This document shows, in pieces, positions 9,601 to 17,527 of a stretch of DNA of 64,000 nt. This stretch comes from Verrucomicrobiota bacterium (GTDB lineage Bacteria > Verrucomicrobiota > Verrucomicrobiia > Limisphaerales > VHCN01): contig VHCN01000009.1 of NCBI GenBank assembly GCA_016871675.1, forward strand, positions 1 to 64,000, read 5' to 3'. Under the pieces are notes generated by a model. It was not told the DNA's origin, made no database searches, and saw only the letters and a list, made by a program, of their open reading frames with translations. Position numbers and translations under genes: made by a program. Position 1 is the stretch's first letter. Each line of letters starts with the position of its first letter.

Positions 9601-10007
9601 AGTCCGGTCGCGTCGGGGCCGAGCTTGGGAGTGACGCCCGGGGGCAGCGCGTCGCCGAGGTAGTTGAGACGCTCGAGCACGCGCGTGCGGGCGAAGTAGT
9701 TGTCCACCTTGTCCTCGAAGACAATCGTGAGCAGCGAGAATCCGAACATGGAATTCGCGCGCACGGCCTTCACGCCGGCGAGTCCCTGCAAGTTCACGGA
9801 GAGCGGATACGTGACCTGGTCCTCGACCTCCTGCGGCGAGCGCCCCGGCCAGTCCGCGAAGACGATGACCTGGTTCTCGCTGAGGTCGGGGATGGCATCC
9901 ACCGGCGTGCGATAGACCGCGCGAATGCCGAACCCGATGACGAACAGCACGCCGCACAACACGAGGAAGCGGTTGCGCAGCGACCACTCGATGAGGCGGT
10001 TGATCAC
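6690..10007 (-). CDS. cusA: CusA/CzcA-family RND heavy-metal efflux pump
   Basis: This 1,105-residue inner-membrane proton antiporter is the pump subunit of a tripartite heavy-metal exporter. The N-terminus VINRLIEWSLRNRFLVLCG starts at a GTG that overlaps the stop of the upstream adaptor gene (GTGA). The length and motifs are those of the HME-RND group: DAIPDLSENQVIVF, the periplasmic porter regions, LSTGIRAQVGIKLLGDN, and repeated long hydrophobic segments (for example IILVTLAHIIFLFHFRSIL and VPSVLFIIFLLLYIVYHSL). STGIR is typical of CusA/SilA proteins that move Cu(I) and Ag(I), so copper or silver is the best guess; Co/Zn/Cd export is possible. It is the last gene of the outer-channel/adaptor/pump operon. 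Confidence 0.93.
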   Translation of the reverse strand: MINRLIEWSLRNRFLVLCGVLFVIGFGIRAVYRTPVDAIPDLSENQVIVFADWPGRSPQEVEDQVTYPLSVNLQGLAGVKAVRANSMFGFSLLTIVFEDKVDNYFARTRVLERLNYLGDALPPGVTPKLGPDATGLGWVYQYYLHVDPAKAPGGGYDLGQLRAVQDWFVRYQLNAVQGVAEVGSVGGFVRQYQIDVSPRKMRALGVSLQAVLEAVQQSNLNVGGKVIEENGMEFVVRGIGLVKSTADLETIVLMERNGTPIYLRDVATVQIGGEFRRGALDVDGREVVGGTVVMRNGDNALAVIDRVKEKLAQISPSLPPGVSIRPFYDRSELIDRTIDTLKHALAEEIILVTLAHIIFLFHFRSILIVTFPLPVSILISFILMQEFGITSNIMSLSGIAIAIGVLVDAGIVMTENVIRHCERAEEEKGGRLTAAETWQVTLEASKQVGRPIFFAMMIIILAFIPVFALAGQEGKLFHPLAFTKTFAMIGSTLLAATVVPALCTLLVRGPFHGEDRNWVMRGLLAIYDPLLDFALSWRKTVMLGAAALLACALAVGFGLPRPWHERVQARGWEKIAAATKGFGKEFMPPLNEGSLLFMPVLLPSTSLTEVKRIMAWQDRVIRATPEVLSVAGKLGRMETATDPAPVEMIETTIMLKPEWLPTNRTVLGFIKWPTLARNPEWRAGMTIAKLKDELTEKMLEVPGYVPSFLQPIENRILMLSTGIRAQVGIKLLGDNPDALQAKAFDVERVVREIPGAVGVAASRVQGKPYLEVAADRVAMARYGLRAQDVLDAVEAGLGGKNISTTIEGRQRFPIQVRIERGERDDIERLGEVLIATPSGKFIPLGQVAKFRRTLGPSEIQSENGRLRVFVQANVKDRDLGGFVDDVRARLTKEIVPTLPAGMTIEYSGEYENLLRAERTLKLIVPSVLFIIFLLLYIVYHSLKEAAHVVLAVPFALTGGVFLQAALGYNFSVAVWVGYIALFGTAIQTGVVMVVYLEEMLEKKKAERAAAGQPFTREDLIQAVKDGARLRLRPKVMTVATIVASLLPIMWSDRTGAEVMKPLATPVIGGMISSLIHILIVTPVIFAFLRERELRASPAGLASGAA

Positions 10008-11779
10008 GGCTTCACCTCCGTTCCGCAATCGAGCATCGGTGCGCCGTGGAAGGGATTCTGGATCGGGCCTGTGAGCTGCATCCAGTAGGCGGTCATGCCG
10101 GACTTCGGCGCCATCGGACACTCAAAGACTTTCACGTCCTTGAACGGTGCCTGCCGCCGCGCGGCGCGGGTGAGGTCCACGGTCGCGGCGCTCAGCGCGT
10201 AGAACGACTTGCGCGCGGCCGCGAGGTCCGGCGCGGCCGCGAGGTGGCCGCCGGCGTGGAGCTTCGCGAGCAACGGCTGCCAGTCGTCCGCGCCTGCGAA
10301 GGCCCTGCTCAGCGCGGGCAGCTCGGTGTGGAGCCGCGGCACGAGTGCGTTGAAGTCCTCGAGTTTCGCGTGCGCGAGCGCGAGGCTGATGCTGTTGGCG
10401 AGCGCGAGGAAGTTGCTCACGGCGGCCTGTTGCGCGGCGTTCAGCTCGGGCAACGGCGGCAGCGGCAGAAGTTTGTGTCCGGTCCCGCTGCTGCTCGAAC
10501 TTGCGGCAGGTCCGCCATGGTGCTCGGGTCCGCCGGCGGAGCCGCTTTCAAGCTGCGCCTGCGCGTCAATGAGCAGGTTGCCCGTGGTCACGACCTTTTC
10601 GTCTTCGCCGAGGCCGGCGGTGACTTCGATGAGTTCGTCGCCGGTGCGGCCGACCTTGATCATGCGCTGCTCGTAGATGCCGCCCCCCTTGTCCACATAC
10701 ACGACGGGCTGCGCGCCCGCGGCGAGCACGGCGCTGCGCGGCAGCGCGAGCACCTCGGGCACCTCGACCTTCACGAGGCCGTCCGCAAAGAGCCGGTGCA
10801 GAAGCAGCCGGCGCGGGCGACCGGAATCCTCGACGACCGGGTTGTCGAGCTCGACGCGCACCTTGGCGCTGCGGCTCATGTCCTTGATGTTTGGATCAAT
10901 GAACGCCACCGCCCCGGTGAAGGACTTGCCGGGCACGGACGGTGTGGTGACTTCGACCGTCTGCCCGGTGCGGATCCACGGCAGGTCGCGCTCGTAGGCG
11001 TCGAATTGGAACCACATCGTCGAGAAGTCGGCGAGTTCGAGGAGCTTGTCGCCTTCCTTCACATACTGGCCCTCGTAAACGAAGCGGCTGATGACCGTGC
11101 CCGCGGCGGGCGCGAGGAGTTCCGTGTGGAGATTCGTCGCGGACTTGTCGGGCAACGCGGCAATCTGCGCGTCCGTGAGGCCGAGTCGCTTGAGGCGCAC
11201 GACGACGGCGTCCATGAACCGGATGCGCTCGGCCTGCACGAGGGCGTTGGTCGGGGTGGGCAGCCGCGCGAGCGAGGCGTATTCGCGCTCGGTGTTGAGC
11301 AACGTCGGGCTGAAGAGTGTGGCGAGCGGCTGGCCCGCGGCGACTTCCGCGCCGACGAAGTTGATGAAGAGGCGGTCCACCCGGCCGTCGGCGATGGCCG
11401 AGATGAAGCGGCGCCGCGTGTCGTTGTCGTCAATGGTGCCGGCGACGCGCAGCGTGCGCGAGAGCGGCTGGCGCTTCGCGACGGCGGTTTGCACGTGGAT
11501 GGCGTTGATTCGATTGGTGCCGAGCATGACCTGGCCGGGCAGGAGGTTCGCGGCCGGGCCCGCGCCGAGCGGCGCGAGCGCCATGCCGCAGAAGGCGCAC
11601 GTGCCGGGCTTCTTCTCGCGCACCTGGGGGTGCATCGAGCACGAGTAAGTTTTCTCCGCGCCGGCACCGTGACCGCCGGGAGGGTCGCCGGGGCGCGAGG
11701 AAAACCGGGCTGCGAAAAAACCGCCCGCGACGCCGAGCAATGCGGCGGCGAGGATGATGAGCGGGGTTTTGGATTTCAT
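10004..11779 (-). CDS. cusB: CusB-family periplasmic adaptor (membrane fusion protein)
   Basis: This 591-residue adaptor links the RND pump to the outer-membrane channel. An N-terminal membrane anchor (residues 6-24) is followed by a heavy-metal-binding domain with C47, H50, C61 and C64 (YSCSMHPQV then GTCAFCGMAL). Next come the lipoyl/barrel-sandwich and beta-barrel parts (APAAGTVISRFVYEGQYVKE, TGQTVEVTTPSVPGKSF). Residues from about 470 form an extra helical DUF3347-like domain, and near 555-586 is ECPMAPKSGM with a second Cys/Met cluster and HGAPMLDCGT. These soft ligands suit Cu(I)/Ag(I). The ATG at 11779 overlaps the stop of the upstream channel gene (ATGA), and its own stop overlaps the pump start. 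Confidence 0.92.
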   Translation of the reverse strand: MKSKTPLIILAAALLGVAGGFFAARFSSRPGDPPGGHGAGAEKTYSCSMHPQVREKKPGTCAFCGMALAPLGAGPAANLLPGQVMLGTNRINAIHVQTAVAKRQPLSRTLRVAGTIDDNDTRRRFISAIADGRVDRLFINFVGAEVAAGQPLATLFSPTLLNTEREYASLARLPTPTNALVQAERIRFMDAVVVRLKRLGLTDAQIAALPDKSATNLHTELLAPAAGTVISRFVYEGQYVKEGDKLLELADFSTMWFQFDAYERDLPWIRTGQTVEVTTPSVPGKSFTGAVAFIDPNIKDMSRSAKVRVELDNPVVEDSGRPRRLLLHRLFADGLVKVEVPEVLALPRSAVLAAGAQPVVYVDKGGGIYEQRMIKVGRTGDELIEVTAGLGEDEKVVTTGNLLIDAQAQLESGSAGGPEHHGGPAASSSSSGTGHKLLPLPPLPELNAAQQAAVSNFLALANSISLALAHAKLEDFNALVPRLHTELPALSRAFAGADDWQPLLAKLHAGGHLAAAPDLAAARKSFYALSAATVDLTRAARRQAPFKDVKVFECPMAPKSGMTAYWMQLTGPIQNPFHGAPMLDCGTEVKP

Positions 11780-13119
11780 GGTTGTTCCTTCTCGTTTTCG
11801 GACGGCAGTTTGCCGGTGCGATAATAGCGTTCGAGCGCGGTGAAGTCTCCGAGGCCGCAGCACAGCACGAGCTCGGCGAACATCTGGTGCTGCTCGGCCG
11901 TGGCGCGGGCGATCATCACCTGCGCCTCGAGCAGCATGCGGCGGAGGTCGATGACATCGCGCGCCATGCCGCGGCCGGCCTCCCACGCGGTGCGCGCGCT
12001 GCCGAGCGCCGCCTCGGTGCGCGGCGTGACTTCGTCGCGATACACCAGCGCCTCGCGTCGCGCGGAGTCCAATTGCGTGGTGAGACGAAAGACCTCCTCG
12101 CGGATGCCGGCCTCGCCGTCAGCCAGGTCGTGTTCGAGCGCACGGGCCTTTGCCTCGTCGCGCAACACGTCGCTGCGATAGCGTTCGCGATTGCCCCACG
12201 GGAGGTTGAACTTGAGCGAGACCATCGCCTCGCGGTAGCCGAGGTTTCCCGAGAACTGCCGCGTCTGCATCCCGGCGGTGACGTCCGGCTTGCGCATCGC
12301 ACGCGTGGAGCGGGCCATCGCCTCGGCCGCGAGGATGTCGTCGCGGATGACTTTGAGGCGCGGCTCCTGCCGGCACGCGAGGTCGGCAAGCGCGGGACGA
12401 TAGGGCATGGGGTCGGCGAGCGCGGGAAGCACGAGCCCCGGCCACAGTGCGGCGACATCGCGGCCAAGCGCGCGGTTTACTGACGAAAGTTCGGCGGCGA
12501 GCTTGTTGGTTTCGGCGTGGAGTTCGTGGACGCGGCGCGAGCGCTCGTTCTGAAGCAGCACGACGTCGGCCTGCGTGCCCGCGCCGGCGCGCAGGCGTTC
12601 CTCAGCAAGCGGGATGAGTGTGTCGAACCACGTGAGGTCTTGTGCGACGATCTCGGCCGTGCGGTCGGCGAGCGCGGCGCGGAGCAGCGCCTTGGCAAGG
12701 TCGCGCCGGAGATACTGAAACGCGGCGTCCACCTCGCGGTCGCGGGTCTTCGCGTCCGCGATGGCGGCGGCGCGCGCGAGTTGCGGCTTGTTCCAGAGCG
12801 GCAGCTTCTGCTCGACGCCGTAAACGAGGTTGCCGTCTTCCTGCACAGCCATCGAGCGCCCGGGTCCGGGGACGACGTTGCCGAGCATCAGCATCGGGTC
12901 GTCCCATTTGCGAATGCCGTTGGCGTTGAAGAGGGCGGCATCCGCGCGCGACTGCGCGGCGCGGAGCGCGGGATGATTCGTGCGCATCTCTGCGGAAAGG
13001 GATTTGAGGAGCGCGGGGGTGAGCGCGAGCGGTTCGGGCGCGGGGGCGGAGGAGACGGGCGCGGCGCTCGCGAGGGCGGCGGCGGCCAGTGCGTAATGAG
13101 TCATGCGTAATGTGTTCAT
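11776..13119 (-). CDS. cusC: TolC/CusC-family outer-membrane efflux channel
   Basis: This 447-residue outer-membrane factor is the exit duct of the metal exporter. A signal peptide is followed by two alpha-helical repeats rich in Ala, Arg, Leu and Glu (ALRAAQSRADAALFNANG; LARAAAIADAKTRDREVDAA; EAMARSTRAMRKPDVTAGM), as in the OEP family. I use the ATG at 13119. ATGs at 13137 and 13104 in the same frame are also possible, and no strong ribosome site separates them. It is the first of three genes joined by 4-base overlaps. In the mature region, PGPGRSMAVQEDGNLVYGVEQKLP and NLPWGNRERY match the CusC-like subgroup. Confidence 0.88.
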   Translation of the reverse strand: MNTLRMTHYALAAAALASAAPVSSAPAPEPLALTPALLKSLSAEMRTNHPALRAAQSRADAALFNANGIRKWDDPMLMLGNVVPGPGRSMAVQEDGNLVYGVEQKLPLWNKPQLARAAAIADAKTRDREVDAAFQYLRRDLAKALLRAALADRTAEIVAQDLTWFDTLIPLAEERLRAGAGTQADVVLLQNERSRRVHELHAETNKLAAELSSVNRALGRDVAALWPGLVLPALADPMPYRPALADLACRQEPRLKVIRDDILAAEAMARSTRAMRKPDVTAGMQTRQFSGNLGYREAMVSLKFNLPWGNRERYRSDVLRDEAKARALEHDLADGEAGIREEVFRLTTQLDSARREALVYRDEVTPRTEAALGSARTAWEAGRGMARDVIDLRRMLLEAQVMIARATAEQHQMFAELVLCCGLGDFTALERYYRTGKLPSENEKEQP

Positions 13120-13223
13120 GGCGGCAAACAGGGACACTTCGAGCTGGTGACAGGGACACGGGGAGACACGACGTCCGCAATGCGCGCCGGCTCAGGGCGC
13201 ACCACAGGCGTGAGAGGAAGGAA

Positions 13224-13565
13224 TCAGACGAGGTAACTGCAGTGCCGTGTGAACAGCGGCACTGAAGCGGCCTGAAGCAGTGCGGACCCGGACGGAACAG
13301 CAACAAAAACCTCGCGGGCGGGTTCGGGGATGAAGACAACACTGGCGACGAACAGAAGCTGGATTTGCTGTGCCGAGAGTGATCTCGCGGGGATTGGCGC
13401 TTGTTCGCCGCGCTGCGGCAGCGAGGATTTGGAGCAGCATTGCGCGCAGTTGTCACAGCACGCTGGCGCGCTGTCCGCGCAGGACGGCGCCGGGGCCGGA
13501 GCTTGCGTCCACGCCGGCGCGACTGCCATGAGCAGTGTGAGGATGAGCGCGGCGGCGGTTTTCAC
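13224..13565 (-). CDS. Small Cys-rich exported protein at the head of the efflux operon
   Basis: This 113-residue protein has a signal peptide (MKTAAALILTLLMAVAPAWT). A cysteine cluster at residues 29, 36, 37, 40, 43 and 44 (CADSAPACCDNCAQCC) follows, then a hydrophobic stretch near 65-80 and a C-terminal RHCSYLV. The Cys spacing suggests soft-metal binding, which fits the operon directly downstream on the same strand (104 bases to the channel gene). It may be a periplasmic metal chaperone or sensor-like partner comparable in role, not in sequence, to CusF. I know no named family for it. Its membrane attachment is uncertain because the hydrophobic stretch is short. Confidence 0.6.
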   Translation of the reverse strand: MKTAAALILTLLMAVAPAWTQAPAPAPSCADSAPACCDNCAQCCSKSSLPQRGEQAPIPARSLSAQQIQLLFVASVVFIPEPAREVFVAVPSGSALLQAASVPLFTRHCSYLV

Positions 13566-13678
13566 GGTGGGAGAGTAGCCTTTCGGGGCGGTCGGGTCAA
13601 ATGCAGTTCTTGGCCGGGGCCGCGCTCATTTGGGCGTGCGGCGCCGGGATGCGTGCGGACGGGCTTCTCGCCGGGCGG

Positions 13679-13777
13679 TTACAGGCTGCGCAGTGAGAAA
13701 GAGCCGGTGAGAAACAAGGCGATCAGCAGGAGGAACATCATGTAGAACGTGAGCTCGAGGCTGAGCGTCCACGCCAT
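13679..13777 (-). CDS. Possible 32-residue single-pass membrane peptide
   Basis: A short frame encodes MAWTLSLELTFYMMFLLLIA and ends FLTGSFSLRSL. The central 18-20 residues are strongly hydrophobic with a positively charged C-terminal end, so it would sit in the membrane. It lies 73 bases downstream of the HpnH-like gene on the same strand, and an in-frame ATG at 13843 would lengthen it to 54 residues. No homologue is recognised. The composition, with few of the Arg/Gly/Pro codons that dominate false frames here, is the reason for listing it. Confidence 0.35.
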   Translation of the reverse strand: MAWTLSLELTFYMMFLLLIALFLTGSFSLRSL

Positions 13778-13850
13778 GTCGGGAAACGGCGCGCAGACTC
13801 TCCCGCGGTGGGCGTCGCCGGAGCGCCGGCCGGGTTCCAGCATGCCGGGA

Positions 13851-15281
13851 CTACTCGGCTTTGACGGCCACCTTCTTCAGATCTGCAATTTTCCCGAGCA
13901 AATCATCCCGCTGGGAAGTGTCGCCGCTGCCGCAGGAGCCATTGTTTTCGTGCGTGTGCTGCTCTTCCCTCCGGGAGAAGGCGCCGCGGGCATTCGCCGC
14001 GGGGTTGATCGCGGCCTTGGCCTCGGCAAGGTGGCCCTTGCCCATGGAGACGCCGTTGAACGCGCGTTTCTCAAGCTCGGGGGTCGGCCGCACGGGGGCG
14101 GGCCGCGGGAAGAAGTTGTATTTGAAATTCATGAGCGTGTCGCGGGGGCTGGTGCTCAGCGCGCCGCTCGGGTCGTAACCGCAGTGGACCATGCAGTTCT
14201 CGCAGCGCGGGTCGCGGGCCTTGCCGTTCACGACGCCGTAGGTTTCCCACTTCACGTTGCCCAGCATCTCGGCGTAGGTCGGGTAGTGGCCGTCGGTCAT
14301 CAGGTAGCACGGGGCCTTCCAGCCTCGGACGTTGAAGGTCGGGATGGCCCACGCCGTGCAGGTGAGCTCGCGCTTGCCGGCGAGGAATTCCTGATAGACG
14401 GGCGTGCCGAAGATGGTGAACTTCTCGCCCCACTCCTGGATCTTCGCGAACTTCTCGCGGGTCATCGCGCGTGTGAGGAAGAAATCCTCCGGCTTGCGGC
14501 CGAGGCGCTTGACCATGTCTTTCTTGGCGGCGTCGTAATCGTAGCCGGGCGAAATCGTGTGGCCGTCCACGTCGAGCGAGGAGAGGAACGCAAACATGTC
14601 CTCGATCTCCTTGACGTCGGTTTCCTTGTAAACGGTCGTGTTGGTCGCGGTCTGGTAGCCGAGGATCCTGGCCATTTTGATGGCGGCGACGCATTCCTTG
14701 AACACGCCTTCGCGCTCGACGATGAGGTCGTGCGTGAATTCGAGGCCGTCGACGTGCACGTTCCAATACATCCACTGGCTCGGACGGATGACGGTCTTGG
14801 CGCGGGCCTTGTCGTCGGCGTTGCGGATGGCTTCGGCTTCTTTCTCGGTGATGAGCTTCTCGGCCAGGAGGCGGGTCAGATACGACTCATGAGTCTCATT
14901 TGACCGATCGTAGAGGGCGGCAAGATACTCCCGCATCTTTTTCCGCATGAACACGCCGTTGGTGCAGATGTAGATGATGCGCCCCTGTTCGCGGAGGCCG
15001 GCGACGAGTTCCTCGATCTTGGGGTAGATGAGCGGTTCGCCGCCGCAGATGGAGACCATCGGCGCGTCGCAATCCTGTGCGGCCGCGAGGCATTGCTCCA
15101 GGGGGACCATGTCCTTGAGCGACGTGGAATACTCGCGGATGCGGCCGCAGCCCGTGCAGGTGAGGTTGCAGGTGTGCAGCGGCTCGAGCTGGAGGACGAG
15201 CGCGAACTTCGGGGTTTTCCGAAGCTTGTGGCGGATGATGTGACGGGCAATCTTGACCGTCAGGGCGAAGGGAAATCGCAT
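13851..15281 (-). CDS. hpnH: HpnH-like radical SAM enzyme of hopanoid biosynthesis
   Basis: This 476-residue radical SAM protein is like adenosylhopane synthase, which joins adenosyl to diploptene as the first step of hopanoid side-chain extension. The Fe-S/SAM motif CNLTCTGC (C38, C42, C45) is intact, followed by SICGGEPLIYPKIEELV and YICTNGVFM. The EPLHTCNLTCTGCGRI signature is HpnH-type. It is longer than most HpnH proteins: an insertion of roughly 45 residues follows MREYLAALYDRSN, and a Cys-containing tail of about 70 residues ends ...DDLLGKIADLKKVAVKAE. The C-terminal half carries CENCMVHCGYDP (a cysteine cluster). The small lipoprotein gene starts 3 bases upstream, so the two are one operon. 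Confidence 0.82.
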   Translation of the reverse strand: MRFPFALTVKIARHIIRHKLRKTPKFALVLQLEPLHTCNLTCTGCGRIREYSTSLKDMVPLEQCLAAAQDCDAPMVSICGGEPLIYPKIEELVAGLREQGRIIYICTNGVFMRKKMREYLAALYDRSNETHESYLTRLLAEKLITEKEAEAIRNADDKARAKTVIRPSQWMYWNVHVDGLEFTHDLIVEREGVFKECVAAIKMARILGYQTATNTTVYKETDVKEIEDMFAFLSSLDVDGHTISPGYDYDAAKKDMVKRLGRKPEDFFLTRAMTREKFAKIQEWGEKFTIFGTPVYQEFLAGKRELTCTAWAIPTFNVRGWKAPCYLMTDGHYPTYAEMLGNVKWETYGVVNGKARDPRCENCMVHCGYDPSGALSTSPRDTLMNFKYNFFPRPAPVRPTPELEKRAFNGVSMGKGHLAEAKAAINPAANARGAFSRREEQHTHENNGSCGSGDTSQRDDLLGKIADLKKVAVKAE

Positions 15282-15284
15282 GGC

Positions 15285-15491
15285 TTACTCGGTCGCGGCG
15301 GGCTGGGTTGCCGGCTCCAGTGCGGTCGAAACGGCGGGGGCGGGCGCCGTCGTCGCGCTGCCGAAGAAGCCCGGCAGGAAAAATGACGCGGGCGACACGC
15401 TCTGGCGGGTCTGAAATCCGCCGCAACCCGTCCCGCAGCACACTGCGAGCGCGAGGATTGCCAGCGAAGCCTGTAACCGGTTCAATCGCAT
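15285..15491 (-). CDS. Small lipoprotein upstream of hpnH
   Basis: This 68-residue protein starts at the ATG at 15491, chosen because it gives a signal peptide ending in the lipobox CGTGC (lipidated Cys at residue 23). The frame is open to 15530 but upstream residues look non-coding. After CGGFQTRQSVSPASFFLPGF the chain is Ala/Thr/Pro-rich. It ends 3 bases before the HpnH-like gene. It may help the hopanoid enzyme or its membrane partner; that is inference from position only. It is divergent from the next plus-strand gene with only 18 bases between the two starts. Confidence 0.55.
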   Translation of the reverse strand: MRLNRLQASLAILALAVCCGTGCGGFQTRQSVSPASFFLPGFFGSATTAPAPAVSTALEPATQPAATE

Positions 15492-15509
15492 CTGCGCACT
15501 ATAGGAAGG

Positions 15510-16265
15510 GTGAACCTCGTGGCAACACATTATTCAGGAACGGCCGCCGCGGCGCTTCTGTTGCTCCTCACGCCGCACGGCCTCGGCCAGACCAACTTCG
15601 CGGGCTACTTCGAGACGCGGCTCCAGCAGGCGCGGGCGCGGTTCCAAGCCGGCACCAACGGCGCGGATGCCGCGTGGCAGCTTGGCCGGGCGTGTTTCGA
15701 CCGCGCGGAGTTCAGCACCAACGACACGCAGCGCGCCGCGCTCGCCATCGAGGGCGTCGGCGTGTGCCGCCCGCTCGTCGCGCGGGAGCCACGGCTCGCG
15801 GCGGCGCACTATTACCTCTCGATGAACCTCGGCCAGCTCGCGCGCACCAAGATGCTCGGAGCCCTGCCGCTTGTGGACGAAATGGAGCGGCACTTCAAGC
15901 TCGCGGCGGCGCTGGATCCGAAGCTCGACCACGCCGGGCCGGAGCGCTGTCTCGGCCTGCTCTATCGCGACGCGCCGGGCTGGCCCGCGAGCGTGGGGAG
16001 CAAGGCGAAGGCGCGCGCTCACCTCGTGAAAGCCGCGGAGATCGCGCCGGAGTTCCCGGAGAACCGCCTCAACCTGCTCGAGTCCGCACTGAAGTGGAAC
16101 GACCGTAAGCTCGGCGTGGCCGAGCTCAAGTCCATGGGCGAACTCCTCCCGTCCGCGAGAACCAATCTCACCGGCGCGGCGTGGGACGCGGCGTGGGCGG
16201 ACTGGTCGGGCCGATGGGATGCCGCGCGGGTCAAAGCCAAGTCGCTTTGGAAGCTGAAAGATTGA
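15510..16265 (+). CDS. Secreted TPR-like repeat protein
   Basis: The 251-residue protein starts at a GTG preceded by AGGAAGG, a good ribosome site. A signal peptide (residues 1-26, ending HGLGQ) is followed by helical repeats: AAAHYYLSMNLGQLARTKML, MERHFKLAAALDPKLDHAGPE, KAKARAHLVKAAEIAPEFPE. The pattern AxxxxxAxxLxP recurs, so it is TPR-like (Sel1/TPR type). LLYRDAPGWPASVGSKAKAR also occurs in a known family of outer-membrane or periplasmic TPR proteins of unknown function. It is divergently transcribed from the hpnH lipoprotein gene with 18 bases between starts. Confidence 0.65.
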   Translation: MNLVATHYSGTAAAALLLLLTPHGLGQTNFAGYFETRLQQARARFQAGTNGADAAWQLGRACFDRAEFSTNDTQRAALAIEGVGVCRPLVAREPRLAAAHYYLSMNLGQLARTKMLGALPLVDEMERHFKLAAALDPKLDHAGPERCLGLLYRDAPGWPASVGSKAKARAHLVKAAEIAPEFPENRLNLLESALKWNDRKLGVAELKSMGELLPSARTNLTGAAWDAAWADWSGRWDAARVKAKSLWKLKD

Positions 16266-16278
16266 CGGGGCGCGATCG

Positions 16279-17271
16279 TTACTTCCCCAAGGGCGGCGCG
16301 CCTTTGGCCTTGCCGGGCGGGCCCTTCTTCCCGCCGGGTCCGCCGCCCGGTCCGCCACGGAAGAAGCTCGCGTCAGGCGTGCCCTTGTAGAGGCGGGGGA
16401 TGAACGGGAAGTCATCCGTCAGCACATAGTGGTAGGTGCCTTTGGGAAACTCCGGCGTGACGCCGGCCCTGCCGTTCGCTTCGTCGAGGTCGCCCGCGCC
16501 CTTCACGAATTGGAAATCCTCCACAAAGGTGCCGTCAAATCTCCCGCCCGGCCCGCCCGTGCGCGTGCCGGGGCGAAGCTGATAGCCGGACTTGAGCCGC
16601 TTCACCGGGCTGTTCGTGTCGCGCGCATCCGAGTGGCCCCACGGGCCGTAGATTGGGAAGCCATCCGCCGCCCATCCAGCGAGCGCGACTTTTTGTTTGC
16701 CCTCCGTGACGCGCTCGATCAGCCCGGTCGGCATGCCGTGGTAATGATACGCGCCCGTCGGCTGCACATGGGCGTTGTGACGGTCGATGCCGAGTTTTTG
16801 GGGCCCACTGATCGGGTCGTAAGTCCAGCCGGACTGCGGGTCCATCTGCCACCACTCGGCGGCGTCGGGGTCGAAGACCACGCCATTGAGCGCGACGCCA
16901 AACGGGTGCATGCGCAGCCGTGTGAACGTGGCGTTCTCCCTCGGCCCGAGCGGCACGCGGAAGTTGTAACTCTGCGGCGCGAGCAGATTCGGGTTGCCGC
17001 GATTCGGGAACTGACCGGGCAGATGGTCGGGCAAACCGTTGGCGCGAATGACCCGGTAGCCCGCGTCGATGGTGATCGTGGCTACGCTGGCGGCGGGGCT
17101 CTTGCCGTCGCCCGCGGGCGCGGCCTGGTTCTTGCCGCCCTTTGGGCCGCCGAAGCCCTGCCCCTTCGCGTCCCCGGGGCCCTTCGACTGCGCGACGACG
17201 AAGACGGCAAGCACAAGCGCGATGCTGGCGCACACCAGCGGGCTGGAATTGGGGCCGGGTTTTGGGTGCAT
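16279..17271 (-). CDS. YHYH domain-containing exported protein
   Basis: This 330-residue protein carries the YHYH domain (named for this motif; residues around 180 read TGAYHYHGMPTG). Domain features visible in order are GYRVIRANGLPDHLPGQFPN, MHPFGVALNGVVFDPDAAEW, GIDRHNAHVQPTGAYHYH, GWAADGFPIYGPWGHSDARD and GTYHYVLTDDFPFIPR. It is exported: the hydrophobic leader lies near residues 10-28. The ATG at 17271 is preferred; one at 17286 gives a longer leader. The ends are Gly/Pro/Lys-rich and disordered. The family's function is unclear; histidine clusters suggest metal binding. It converges on the TPR-like gene with 13 bases between stops. Confidence 0.8.
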   Translation of the reverse strand: MHPKPGPNSSPLVCASIALVLAVFVVAQSKGPGDAKGQGFGGPKGGKNQAAPAGDGKSPAASVATITIDAGYRVIRANGLPDHLPGQFPNRGNPNLLAPQSYNFRVPLGPRENATFTRLRMHPFGVALNGVVFDPDAAEWWQMDPQSGWTYDPISGPQKLGIDRHNAHVQPTGAYHYHGMPTGLIERVTEGKQKVALAGWAADGFPIYGPWGHSDARDTNSPVKRLKSGYQLRPGTRTGGPGGRFDGTFVEDFQFVKGAGDLDEANGRAGVTPEFPKGTYHYVLTDDFPFIPRLYKGTPDASFFRGGPGGGPGGKKGPPGKAKGAPPLGK

Positions 17272-17527
17272 TGGATTGCCGGGCAACCTTGCCCGAGATT
17301 ACAAAAAAATCCGAGCCTTAATCGTCGCGCGACAACGTCAGGCCACTGCGGGCAAGTGCCCGTCGTGTTTGGGTTGCGCGCATTCCCCGTCGAGCCGGTG
17401 GATCAACGCCGCAAGTTGTGATGGCAGCAACGGCCGGGCAAATGTGGGGGCAGGCAAAGGCGTCCGCCGCGGCCACCGCCCGCCGGCCGCGTATTGCACG
17501 CAGTCGCTTCACTGATACACTCGCCGC

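Noticed and set aside
6649-9987. Long antisense-frame protein (about 1,110 codons) on the minus strand
   Set aside because: It lies in another frame of the same strand as the CusA gene, is very Arg/His-rich and has no domain. High GC makes such open frames common.
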